Shown piece by piece: positions 48,301-57,916 of a stretch of 64,000 nucleotides of DNA. This DNA is from Cherax quadricarinatus (lineage: Eukaryota; Arthropoda; Malacostraca; Decapoda; Parastacidae), in assembly GCF_038502225.1 (NCBI RefSeq), contig NC_091346.1, positions 9,696,793 through 9,760,792 of the forward strand, in the 5' to 3' direction. Under the pieces are notes generated by a model, which worked only from the letters and a program-made list of their open reading frames with translations, was not told the origin of the DNA and did not search any database. A program made the position numbers and the translations under genes. How positions within the stretch are numbered: the stretch's first letter is position 1; every line of letters begins with the position of its first letter.

Positions 48301-48354
48301 GAAAGAAGGGAGGGAGGGAAGCAAGAGAGAAGGGAGGGAGGGAAGCAAGAAAGA
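39376..48354. repeat. 24-bp purine satellite, array 1, about 9.0 kb (about 370 units)
   Basis: The unit is three GGGA-type steps followed by an AAGCAGGAAAGAA block, 24 bases, with 20- and 23-base variants. Because 24 is eight codons and the unit has no stop on either strand, the array is open in several frames both ways: KEGREGSR, GKKGGREA and ERREGGKQ on plus, LPSFLLPS, FPASLPPF and SCFPPSLL on minus (up to 3089 codons). These are not genes. A marker with GGGAGTGAAGTAGGAAAG occurs at about 40203, 42581, 44192, 46027, 46494 and 47629, showing long-range duplication. Confidence 0.96.
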
Positions 48355-48355
48355 G

Positions 48356-49660
48356 CCTACTTGTTCCAACTACTGCCACACAGATTGCATTCCAGAAGGA
48401 GAATTTTGTTGCAGCCAGGTGGAAAATTTCAGAAAATTTAAGGATATCCATAATCCTGTGGTATATGTGGATACAAGCCTGGAGCTACAGGAGGAAGGTT
48501 CAGAAGTCCTACCTCAGGGACTCCTGTCCAAAGATCAAGACTGCCCTCTTGGGCTGTGTTGTAAAGTTGCAGCTAAGATAATCCATCACAGGGAAGCACT
48601 TCATGAGCTCCTCAAATCATTAGATAACCTACAAGCTATTGTAGGAGGCCAGTGCAAACCTGCATCAAGTGACGTAAGCTGCTCAGCTGATGGTGACACT
48701 ATTGACAAAGACTGGAAGTCCCACACTGAGCTTAACTCAGGGGTAAACGACTGGTGGAATTCTGTCATCGCTAAGGTCCCACAGACTGACAGAGTTCAAA
48801 ACACTACCTTTGGGAATTCTAACACAATTCCTCTGACCACCACAGAGGGAACAAATCCTCTTCCCAGCAACGTGGGAAGCCTTGGATCTGTTAATTCTCC
48901 TACACCTGACATCTCTGCTTCAGCCACTGCCAGTCTACTTGACAGTGCACATACCATCTCTGATCCTACACCTGTCAGCACACCTGCCGATACTATTCTA
49001 GAATCTGGTAGTAGTGCTTCGACAGCAAGTTCTGAGCCAGGAGCTTCTCCACCAGAGAACGGTGCAGTTAGTGATCAGGGAACTATCACTGCACCTGATC
49101 ACCTACTGCGCCGAAGTACGAACAGCAGGGACACATCTGTCAGAACTGGTAGAGGGCGGGGTAGAGGACGTGGAGGAGGACGTGGAGGAGGAAGACATCT
49201 ACAGCCGTCTCACCCTCCACTAACACAGTTCCAGCGGCAGAATCTGAGGACAAATCTGCGAAACACAGGAGGTGCAACAAATCCTAGTCCACCCTCCCAG
49301 GCACCTAGGCTGTGCTCTCGCTGTCACCGGAAGGGGCACTCTGCCAACAACTGCCTGCGAGATACCAGGTGTAATTACTGCTACAAGAAAGGACATAAGG
49401 AGGACCAGTGTCGGAAGAAAAAGGAACTTGACAGACAGGGCCACCTGTTTAGAGACCTGTTCTCAGAACAAACCAGCAGGATCTCTGAATTGGTGAACAC
49501 TCTCACACGTCACCCACTTAGCTACTCCTATCCCAGCCCAGCAGGTGGGATTGGGCCTTATACACGACCACAGACCTACATCCCTGCAGCTGCCTCAGTA
49601 CCCTACCTCTCTCAAGGGCAGGCACCTTACATTCCCTACACACCCACCACCTCAAGCTGA
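48356..49660 (+). CDS. LINE E ORF1 protein with two CCHC zinc knuckles (5' partial)
   Basis: The frame is open from the satellite junction to a stop at 49658-49660. It contains a cysteine-bearing N-terminal part, a long serine/threonine/proline-rich middle, an arginine-glycine-rich box (about 49147-49200), and two zinc knuckles: CSRCHRKGHSANNC (from about 49313) and CNYCYKKGHKEDQC (from about 49368), both C-x2-C-x4-H-x4-C. Such ORF1 proteins bind the element RNA and act as chaperones in the RNP. There is no methionine between the junction and the stop, so the true start was lost with the 5' end. The open frame upstream belongs to the satellite and is not part of the protein. Confidence 0.88.
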   Translation, partial: PTCSNYCHTDCIPEGEFCCSQVENFRKFKDIHNPVVYVDTSLELQEEGSEVLPQGLLSKDQDCPLGLCCKVAAKIIHHREALHELLKSLDNLQAIVGGQCKPASSDVSCSADGDTIDKDWKSHTELNSGVNDWWNSVIAKVPQTDRVQNTTFGNSNTIPLTTTEGTNPLPSNVGSLGSVNSPTPDISASATASLLDSAHTISDPTPVSTPADTILESGSSASTASSEPGASPPENGAVSDQGTITAPDHLLRRSTNSRDTSVRTGRGRGRGRGGGRGGGRHLQPSHPPLTQFQRQNLRTNLRNTGGATNPSPPSQAPRLCSRCHRKGHSANNCLRDTRCNYCYKKGHKEDQCRKKKELDRQGHLFRDLFSEQTSRISELVNTLTRHPLSYSYPSPAGGIGPYTRPQTYIPAAASVPYLSQGQAPYIPYTPTTSS

Positions 49661-49670
49661 CCACTTCATC

Positions 49671-52487
49671 ATGAGGAGCCAGTCTATCAGCATCCTGTCG
49701 GCCAACATTAGAGGTTTCATTACTAATGTTGGAGAGCTCACACATAGCTTTGTGAACACTCGACGTCCCGACATGATAGCTGTTGTTGAAACATTTTTGG
49801 ATGACAGGACTCCAGAAAATTTTGCAAGAATTGCTGGCTACACCTCATGGATGAGAAGAGACAGGCAAGGGCAAGGAGGTGGTGTTGCTGTGTGCTTCTC
49901 TAAAAGTGTTCATGCCCAGCACATAGATGTTGCCACCCCTACACATCTTGAAATGATGTTCTTCAAGCTCTGTATAAACACTAGTACCTCTGTACTAGCA
50001 TGTGCAATGTACAGACCTCAGTGGCAACACGCAGACTCTATCAACTTCCTAATGGAAAATATTGACTCCCTTCTGCTACAACACAACTGTCAACATATTA
50101 TAATTGTTGGTGACCTCAACCAGCACCTTATACAGAGGGACTTTGATGACCTTCTTGCAGTGTTTGACATGAGAAACTTTGTTGATTTCCCTACTCATAT
50201 CTGTGGCTCCTCCCTTGACCCAGTAGTGAGTGATCTGGCAGAAGGCATAGTCACTTGTCAACCCCTCGGCTACGTTGGATCGTCTGACCACAAGGCTGTT
50301 TTTACCACACTTAAGATCCCAACAGAACGAGGTGAGGAGTCCACACGCACAACCTGGCTATGGGAAAGAGGTAATTGGCCAGCCCTTTGCTTTGAGCTCG
50401 CCACCACCGACTTGAATGCTCTTCTCCAGGGGGATGTTGACAACCAAGTGAAAGCCTTCACTGGACACATCCTTAATCTGCAACAAGAACACATTCCTCA
50501 CCGGCAATATGTGACAAAGCCTACAGATCAGCCTTGGTTTGGCTTTCGTTGTAGAGAGACTGCTACTGCTAAGTACAAAGCATGGCGAAGGCATAAGAGA
50601 CATCCTACCACCTATAACAGGAACTTGCACATGCAAGCCTGTAGGCATATGGGTGATGTTCAAAAGTGGGCCATTGCTAAATGGGAGGTGGACACTAAAA
50701 GAAAGTTAGCATCAGGTAGGGTAGGCTCCAAAACCTGGTGGTCCCTGGTCAAGGACAGACAAGGTTATCTGCCTGATGAACTTATTCCACCTCTAAATCG
50801 ACAGGATGGGACCACCTCTACTAGTAGTCAAGAGAAGGCGGACCTCTTTGCTGAACACTTTGCTACCAAAATGCAAGTTCCTGATCCAGCAAGGGACCCT
50901 CCTTGGCTAGCTGCAAGAACTGTGTCAAAACTGTCAGTGGTGACAATAAGGCAGGAGGAGGTGCATTTCCTTCTTAAATCACTTGACCAAGAAAAGGCTG
51001 TGGGCCCAGACAAGTTGAGCCCAAGATTGTTGAGAAGATGTGCAGACCAGCTAGCAGCACCTCTAACTCGCATCTTTCAGCACTGCCTAGTACAGTGTAA
51101 ATGGCCCTCTCCATGGAAAGAGGCAAATGTAGTCCCTGTTCACAAAAAGAAGAGCAGAGCAGAAATCAGCAACTACAGACCAGTGTCACTCCTGTCAATC
51201 ACTGGTAAGATCCTTGAGACAATTATCTCAAGGCAAATGACAGATTTTTTTGACTACCACTCACTACTTTGTGATCGTCAATATGGCTTCAGGAAAGGTT
51301 ACTCTGCTGCTGATCTGTTGCTAAACCTCTCCACTAAGTGGCACCAGTCACTGGATGAATCCAAAGTCAGCTGTGTGGTAGCACTGGACATTGCTGGCGC
51401 TTTCGACCGGGTGTGGCACCAGGGCCTCTTAGCAAAACTTCAAGCACTGGGAATTGCAGGCTCTACGCTATGTCTCCTCAGTGATTACCTTCATGGTAGA
51501 TCTCTAAGTGTAGTCCTCAATGGAACGGAATCAGCAAGGCATCTTATTGGGGCAAGCGTTCCACAAGGAAGCGTGCTGGGTCCTCTGTTATGGAATGTCT
51601 ACTTCAACGACCTTCTTCATCTCATCCCAGAATCACATGCATATGCAGACGACTGTACACTGACTTTCACTTATCCAAGAGAAGAAATGCCAGCTGCTCT
51701 AAGCTACATCAATCACCAGCTGAGAGCTATATCAGCTTGGGGAAATAGATGGCAAGTAACATTTGCACGTGAGAAAACGCAAATGATGATCGTCTCTAGG
51801 CACCATGATGGTAATGCTGGTGCAGTAGTAAGGATGAATGGGACGATGTTGGCACCTGGAGAAGAAGTTGATATCCTTGGGGTGAAATTTGACTCCAAAC
51901 TAACCATGAAGAACCATGTAAATCTTGCAAACAAGGCAGCCAGGAAGCTTACAGCACTTCGCCGTATCTCGCATCTGCTTGACAGTAGGGGTTGCAAGAT
52001 CCTGTACGAGGCACAAGTATGCTCACACCTTGAGTATGTTCCACTTTCTTGGTTTGCCTGCCCCCCCTCTCATCTGCGACTGCTTGACAGAGTAGAGAAC
52101 AGAGCAAGACGTCTCATCTCTCGCCTGGACCCATCCTGGATAGATCTGTCATTTCAGCAGAGCCTTCAACATAGGAGGGATGTGGGTGGCCTTACTGTTA
52201 TGTACAAGGCCAATATTGCCAAAATACCACACTTGGATCCACTTCGAGGACAGCGTGAAACAAGCTTTTATGCCACAAGACGGGCAGAAAGCAGCAACTT
52301 CACTCTGGCTGTACCCTTCTCCAGAACATCACTCCATCTGAGATCATACATACCCAGGATGACTCGAGTATGGAACACATTCGTACAGCATAATGATATC
52401 AACGAGATAAAGTCAGTTGTTCAAATGAAAATGCTGGCCCACAGATGGCTCCAACTTCATCCTGTCCCATACTTGTATGTCTCATAA
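49671..52487 (+). CDS. LINE E ORF2: endonuclease and reverse transcriptase, intact
   Basis: The ATG at 49671 lies ten bases after the ORF1 stop. The frame is also open 42 codons further up, but that part overlaps ORF1. The product is about 938 residues. Endonuclease motifs: ILSANIRGFITN, VVETFLDD, IVGDLNQHLIQRDF and GSSDHKAVF (N, E, D/N and SDH residues present). RT motifs: NYRPVSLLSITGKILETII, CDRQYGFRKGYSAADLL, VVALDIAGAFDRVWHQGLL (catalytic D), [33 protein letters not shown] (YADD), EEVDILGVKFDSKLTMKNHV. It would nick target DNA and copy its own RNA there. No RNase H domain follows. No stop or frameshift is seen, so recent activity is plausible. Confidence 0.95.
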   Translation: MRSQSISILSANIRGFITNVGELTHSFVNTRRPDMIAVVETFLDDRTPENFARIAGYTSWMRRDRQGQGGGVAVCFSKSVHAQHIDVATPTHLEMMFFKLCINTSTSVLACAMYRPQWQHADSINFLMENIDSLLLQHNCQHIIIVGDLNQHLIQRDFDDLLAVFDMRNFVDFPTHICGSSLDPVVSDLAEGIVTCQPLGYVGSSDHKAVFTTLKIPTERGEESTRTTWLWERGNWPALCFELATTDLNALLQGDVDNQVKAFTGHILNLQQEHIPHRQYVTKPTDQPWFGFRCRETATAKYKAWRRHKRHPTTYNRNLHMQACRHMGDVQKWAIAKWEVDTKRKLASGRVGSKTWWSLVKDRQGYLPDELIPPLNRQDGTTSTSSQEKADLFAEHFATKMQVPDPARDPPWLAARTVSKLSVVTIRQEEVHFLLKSLDQEKAVGPDKLSPRLLRRCADQLAAPLTRIFQHCLVQCKWPSPWKEANVVPVHKKKSRAEISNYRPVSLLSITGKILETIISRQMTDFFDYHSLLCDRQYGFRKGYSAADLLLNLSTKWHQSLDESKVSCVVALDIAGAFDRVWHQGLLAKLQALGIAGSTLCLLSDYLHGRSLSVVLNGTESARHLIGASVPQGSVLGPLLWNVYFNDLLHLIPESHAYADDCTLTFTYPREEMPAALSYINHQLRAISAWGNRWQVTFAREKTQMMIVSRHHDGNAGAVVRMNGTMLAPGEEVDILGVKFDSKLTMKNHVNLANKAARKLTALRRISHLLDSRGCKILYEAQVCSHLEYVPLSWFACPPSHLRLLDRVENRARRLISRLDPSWIDLSFQQSLQHRRDVGGLTVMYKANIAKIPHLDPLRGQRETSFYATRRAESSNFTLAVPFSRTSLHLRSYIPRMTRVWNTFVQHNDINEIKSVVQMKMLAHRWLQLHPVPYLYVS

Positions 52488-52641
52488 CAATAAAAATGCT
52501 TTCAAATGAGCTGATGTAGGTAACAGCTCTTAGCTTGCCAATAAAATTAGGAATCCTTAACCTGTAATATAGCTGTCAATAAAGCAAGGGATCCTTAACC
52601 TTGTCAAACCCTGTGTAAAAAAAAAAAAAAAAAAAAAAAAG
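52488..52641 (+). other. LINE E 3' UTR with duplicated tail and poly(A)
   Basis: ACAATAAAA follows the stop. The end motif (CAATAAA then a CCTTAACCT block) occurs at about 52540-52562 and again at about 52577-52600, followed by TTGTCAAACCCTGTGT and a run of about 24 A. The AATAAA hexamers are probable polyadenylation signals. Confidence 0.85.
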
Positions 52642-55600
52642 GGAGGGATGGAAGCAGGAAAGAAGGGAGGGAGGGAAGCAGGAAAGAAGGAAGGGAGGGA
52701 AGCAAGAAAGAAGGGAGGGAGGGAAGCAAGAAAGAAGGGAGGGATGGAAGCAGGAAAGAAGGGAGGGAGGGAAGCAGGAAAGAAGGGAGGGAGGGAAGCA
52801 GGAAAGAAGGGAGGGATGGAAGCAGGAAAGAAGGGAGGGAGGGAAGCAGGAAAGAAGGGAGGGAGGGAAGCAAGAAAGAAGGGAGGGAGGGAAGCAAGAA
52901 AGAAGGGAGGGATGGAAGCAGGAAAGAAGGGAGGGAGGGAAGCAGGAAAGAAGGGAGGGAGGGAAGCAAGAAAGAAGGGAGGGAGGGATGCAGGAAAGAA
53001 GGGAGGGAGGGAAGCAGGAAAGAAGGGAGTGAGGGAAGCAGGAAAGAAGGGAGGGAGGGAAGCAGGAAAGAAGGGAGGGAGGGAAGCAGGAAAGAAGGGA
53101 GGGTGGGAAGCAGGAAAGGGAGGGAGGGAGGGAAGCAGGAAAGAAGGGAGGGAGAGAAGCAGGAAAGAAGGGAGGGAGGGAAGCAGGAAAGAAGGGAGGG
53201 AGAGAAGCAGGAAAGAAGGGAGGGAGGGAAGCAGGAAAGAAGGGAGGGAGAGAAGCAGGAAAGAATGGATGGAGGGAAGCAGGAAAGAAGGGAGGGAGGG
53301 AAGCAGGAAAGAAGGGAGAGAGGGAAGCAGGAAAGAAGGTAGGGAATGAAGCAGGAAAGAAGGGAGGGAGGGAAGCAGGAAAGAAGGGAGGGAGGGAAGC
53401 AGGGAAGAAGGGAGGGAGGGAAGCAGGAAAGAAGGGAGGGAGGGAAGCAGGAAAGAAGGGAGGGAGGGAAGCAGGATAGAAGGGAGGGAGGGAAGCAGGA
53501 AAGAAGGGAGGGAGAGAAGCAGGAAAGAAGGGAGGGAGTTAAGCAGGAAAGAAGGGAGGGAGGGAAGCAGGAAAGAAGGGAGGGAGGGAAGCAAGAAAGA
53601 AGGGAGGGAGGGAAGCAGGAAAGAAGGGAGGGAGGGAAGCAGGAAAGTAGGGAGGGAGGGAAGCAGGAAAGAAAGGAGGGAGGGAAGCAGGAAAGAAGGG
53701 AGGGAGGGAAGCAGGAAAGAAGGGAGGGAGAGAAGCAGGAAAGAAGGGAGGGTGGGAAGCAGGAAAGGGAGGGAGGGAGGGAAGCAGGAAAGAAGGGAGG
53801 GAGAGAAGCAGGAAAGAAGGGAGGGAGGGAAGCAGGAAAGAAGGGAGGGAGGGAAGCAGGAAAGAAGGGAGGGAGGGAAGCAGGAAAGAAGGGAGGGAGG
53901 GAAGCAGTAAAGAAGGGAGGGATCGAAGCAGGAAAGAAGGGAGGGATGGAAGCAGGAAAGAAGGGAGGGAGGGAAGCAGGAAAGAAGGGAGGGAGGGAAG
54001 CAGGGAAGAAGGGAGGGAGGGAAGCAGGAAAGAAGGGAGGGAGGGAAGCAGGAAAGAAGGGAGGGAGTGAAGCAGGATAGAAGGGAGGGAGGGAAGCAGG
54101 AAAGAAGGGAGGGAGGGAAGCAGGAAAGAAGGGAGGGAGGGAAGCAGGAAAGAAGGGACGGATGGAAGCAGGAAAGAAGGGAGGGAGGGAAGCAGGAAAG
54201 AAGGGTGGGAGGGAAGCAGGAAAGAAGGGTGGAAGGGTAGCAGGAAAGAAGGGAGGGAGTGAAGCAGGAAAGAAGGGAGGGAGGGAAGCAGGAAAGAAGG
54301 GAGGGAGTGAAGCAGGAAAGAAGGGAGGGAGGGAAGCAGGAAAGGAGGGAGGGAGGGAAGCAGGAAGGAAGGGAGGGAGGTAAGTAGGAAAGAAGGGAGG
54401 GAGGGAAGCAGGAAAGAAGGGATGGAAGGAAACAGGAAAGAAGGGAGGGAGGAAAGCAGGAAAGAAGGGAGGGAGGGAAGCAGGAAAGAAGGGAGGGAGG
54501 GAAGCAGGAAAGAAGGGAGGGAGGGAAGCAGGAAAGAAGGGAGGGAGGGAAGCAGGAAAGAAGGGAGGGAGGGAAGCAGGAAAGAAGGGAGGGAGGGAAG
54601 CAGGAAAGAAGGGAGGGAGGGAAGCAGGAAAGAAGGGAGGGAGGGAAGCAGGAAAGAAGGAAGGGAGGGAAGCAGGAAAGAAGGAAGGGAGGGAAGCAGG
54701 AAATATGGGTGGGAGGGAAGCAGGATAGAAGGGAGGGAGGGAAGCAGGAAAGAAGGGAGGGAGGGAAGCAGGAAAGAAGGGAGGGAGGGAAGCAGGAAAG
54801 AAGGGACGGAGGGAAGCAGGAAAGAAGGGAGGGAGGGAAGCAGGAAAGAAGGGTGGGAGGGAAGCAGGAAAGAAGGGTGGGAGGGTAGCAGGAAAGAAGG
54901 GAGGGAGGGAAGCAGGAAAGAAGGGAGGGAGGGACGCAGGAAAGAAGGAAGGGAGGGAAGCAGGAAAGGGAGGGAGGGAGGGAAGCAGGAAAGGAGGGAG
55001 GGAGGGAAGCAGGAAAGAAGGGAGGGAGGGAAGCAGGAAAGAAGGGAGGGAGGGAAGCAGGAAAGAAGGGAGGGAGGGAAACAAGAAAGAAGGGAGGGAG
55101 GGAAGCAGGAAAGAAGGGAGGGAGGGAAGCAGGAAAGAAGGGAGGGAGGGAAGCAGGAAAGAAGGGAGGGAGGGAAGCAGGAAATAAGGGAGGGAGGGAA
55201 GCAGGAAAGAAGGGAGGGAGGGAAGCAGGAAAGAAGGGAGGGAGGGAAGCAGGAAAGAAGGGAGGGAGGGAAGCAGGAAAGAAGGAAGGGAGGGAAGCAG
55301 GAAAGAAGGGATGGAGGGAAGCAGGAAAGAAGGGAGGGAGGGAAGCAGGAAAGAAGGAAGGGAGGGAAGCAGGAAAGAATGGAGGGAGGGAAGCAGGAAA
55401 GAAGGGAGGGAGGGAAGCAGGAAAGAAGGGAGGGAGGGAAGAAGGAAAGATGGGAGGGAGGGAAGCAGGAAAGAAGGAAGGGAGGGAAGCAGGAAAGAAG
55501 GGAGGGAGGGAAGCAGGAAAGAAGGGACGGATGGAAGCAGGAAAGAAGGGAGGGAGGGAAGCAGGAAAGAAGGGTGGGAGGGAAGCAGGAAAGAAGGGTG

Positions 55601-57657
55601 GGAGGGTAGCAGGAAAGAAGGGAGGGAGGGAAGCAGGAAAGAAGGGAGGGAGGGAAGCAGGAAAGAAGGGAGGAACGGAAGCAGGAAAGAAGGGAGGGAG
55701 GGAAGCAGGAAAGGAGGGAGGGAGGGAAGCAGGAAAGAAGGGAGGGAGGGAAGCAGGAAAGTAGGGAGGGAGGGAAGCAGGAAAGAAGGGAGGGAGGGAA
55801 ACAGGAAAGAAGGGAGGGAGAGAAGCATGAAAGAAGGGAGGTAGGGAAGCAGGAAAGAAGGGAGGGAGGGAAGCAGGAAAGAAGGGAGGGAGGGAAGCAG
55901 TAAAGAAGGGAGGGAGGGAAGCAGGAAAGTAGGGAGGTAGGGAAGCAGGAAAGAAGGGAGGGAGGGAAGCAGGAAAGAAGGGAGGGAGGGAAGCAGGAAA
56001 GAAGGGAGGGAGGGAAGCAGAAAAGAAGGATGGGAGGGAAGCAGAAAAAAAGGGAGGGAGGGAAGCAGGAAAGAAGGGAGGGAGGGAAGCAGGAAAGAAG
56101 GAAGGGAGGGAAGCAGGAAAGAAGGGAGGGAGGGAAGCAGGAAAGAAGGGAGGGAGGGAAGCAGGAAAGAAGGGAGGGAGGGAAGCAGGAAAGAAGGGAG
56201 GGAGGGAAGCAGGAAAGAAGGATGGGAGGGAAGCAGGAAAGAAGGGAGGGAGGGAAGCAGGATAGAAGGGAGGGAGGGAACCAGGAAAGAAGGGAGGGAG
56301 GGAAGCAGGAAAGAAGGGAGGGAGGGAAGCAGGAAAGAAGGGACGGAGGGAAGCAGGAAAGACGGGCGGTAGGGAAGCAGGAAAGAAGGGTGGGAGGGAA
56401 GCAGGAAAAAAGGGAGGGAGGGTAGCAGGAAAGAAGGGAGGGAGGGAAGCAGGAAAGAAGGGAGGGAGGGAAGCAGGAAAGAAGGGAGGGAGGGAAGCAG
56501 GAAAGGGAGGGAGGGAGGGAAGCAGGAAAGGAGGGAGGGAGGGAAGCAGGAAAGAAGGGAGGGAGGGAAGCAGGAAAGAAGGGAGGGAGGGAAGCAGGAA
56601 AGAAGGGAGGGAGGGAAACAGGAATGAAGGGTCGGAGGGAAACAGGAAAGAAGGGAGGGAGGGAAGCAGGAAAGAAGGGAGGGAGGGAAGCAGGAAAGAA
56701 GGGAGGGAGGGAAGCAGGAAAGAAGGGAGGGAGGGAAGCAGGAAAGAAGGGAGGGAGGGAATCAGTAAAGAAGGGAGGGAGGGAAGCAGGAAAGAAGGGA
56801 GGGAGGGAAGCAGGAAAGAAGGAAGGGAGGGAAGCAGGAAAGAAGGGATGGAGGGAAGCAGGAAAGAAGGGAGGGAGGGAAGCAGGAAAGAAGGAAGGGA
56901 GGGAAGCAGGAAAGAAGGGAGGGAGGGAAGCAGGAAAGAAGGGAGGGAGGGAAGCAGGAAAGAAGGGAGGGAGGGAAGCAGGAAAGAAGGGAGGGAGGGA
57001 AGCAGGAAAGAAGGGAGGGAGGGAAGCAGGAAAGAAGGAAGGGAGGGAAGCAGGAAAGAAGGGAGGGAGGGAAGCAGGAAAGAAGGGTGGGAGGGAAGCA
57101 GGAAAGAAGGGAGGGAGGGAAGCAGGTAAGAAGGGTGGGAGGGAAGCAGGAAAGAAGGGAGGGAGGGAAGCAGGAAAGACGGGTGGGAGGGAAGCAGGAA
57201 AGAAGGGAGGGAGGGAAGCAGGAAAGACGGGTGGGAGGGAAGCAGGAAAGAAGGGAGGGAGGGAAGCAGGAAAGAAGGGAGGGAGGGAAGCAGGAAAGAA
57301 GGGAGGGAGGGAAGCAGGAAAGAAGGGAGGGAGGGAAGCAGGAAAGAAGGGAGGGAGGGAAGCAGGAAAGAAGGCAGGGAGGGAAGCAGGAAAGAAGGGA
57401 GGGAGGGAAGCAAGAAAGAAGTGAGGGAGGGAAGCAGTAAAGAAGGGAGGGAGGGAAGCAGGAAAGAAGGGAGGGAGGGAAGCATGAAAGATGGGTGGGA
57501 GGGAAGCAGGAAAGAAGGGAGGGAGGGAAGCAGGAAAGAAGGGAGGGTGGGAAGCAGGAAAGAAGGGAGGGAGGGAAGCAGGAAAGAAGGGAGGGAGGGA
57601 AGCAGGAAAGAAGGGAGGGAGGGAAGCAGGAAAGAAGGAAGGGAGGGAAGCAAGAAA
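52642..57657. repeat. 24-bp purine satellite, array 2, about 5.0 kb (about 210 units)
   Basis: Same unit as array 1 and starting immediately after the poly(A) run of LINE E. It looks more homogeneous than array 1: the GGGAGTGAAGTAGG marker is absent, and GGAAGGGAGGG and 20-base variants recur instead. Pseudo-ORFs run on both strands (up to 1709 codons on minus). No gene is implied. Confidence 0.96.
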
Positions 57658-57709
57658 GATAACAATAAAAGTAATATTACTGACAAAATATTAGATAAGA
57701 GTACACAGA

Positions 57710-57870
57710 TGCAACAAGTGAGATGTTTTATTATGGCAACGTTTCGCTCTCCAGGAGCTTTGTCACGTTTTGCTCTCCAGGAGCTTTGTCAAGAATTTTT
57801 ACGGCTTTACAAAGTTCCTGGAGAGCGAAACGTTGCCACAGTAAACTGTCACATTAATTGCAGATGTATT
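57710..57870. mobile_element. Short hairpin element of Penelope-like type at an array junction
   Basis: TGGCAACGTTTCGCTCTCCA (57736-57755) and its inverted copy near 57820-57841 enclose a partial duplicate (CGTTTTGCTCTCCAGGAGC) and a short spacer. The motif resembles terminal sequences known from arthropod Penelope-like elements. I cannot confirm this without a search. No Penelope RT or GIY-YIG coding sequence is present. It separates the 24-bp array from the 12-bp array. Confidence 0.5.
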
Positions 57871-57916
57871 CTTCTACTGAACATGAAGAAAGTGTCTGAA
57901 AGTGATGGGAATACAA

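Larger units (their letters stand above)
48355..52641 (+). mobile_element. LINE family E, almost full length, uninterrupted coding, in the satellite
   Basis: A 4.3-kb non-LTR retrotransposon: ORF1 (zinc knuckles), ORF2 (endonuclease plus RT, no stop), a 3' UTR with AATAAA signals and a run of A (about 52617-52641). Satellite units stand directly on both sides, so it inserted into the 24-bp array and split it. The 3' UTR contains the CAATAAA to CCTTAACCT segment twice, whereas the truncated copy at 38522-39375 has it once. The 5' end lacks an ORF1 start codon, so it is 5' truncated by a little. The clade is CR1/Jockey-like, not resolved here. Confidence 0.94.

Noticed and set aside
47810..48355. 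N-terminal lysine/glycine-rich extension of LINE ORF1
   Set aside because: This part is satellite sequence. LINE homology starts only at the junction near 48355.
39182..48451. 3089-codon minus-strand open frame (proline/serine/leucine/phenylalanine-rich)
   Set aside because: It is the translation of the 24-bp satellite. The opposite strand and other frames are just as open, and the frame changes register wherever a 20- or 23-base unit occurs.
52557..57686. 1709-codon minus-strand open frame
   Set aside because: Same satellite artefact in array 2. It even starts and ends within unrelated flanks and the LINE 3' UTR.
57736..57841. Definite hammerhead ribozyme
   Set aside because: A CGAAAC string is present on the inverted arm but I cannot find the CUGAUGA core and pairing stems by eye, so it is kept only as a test in the findings.
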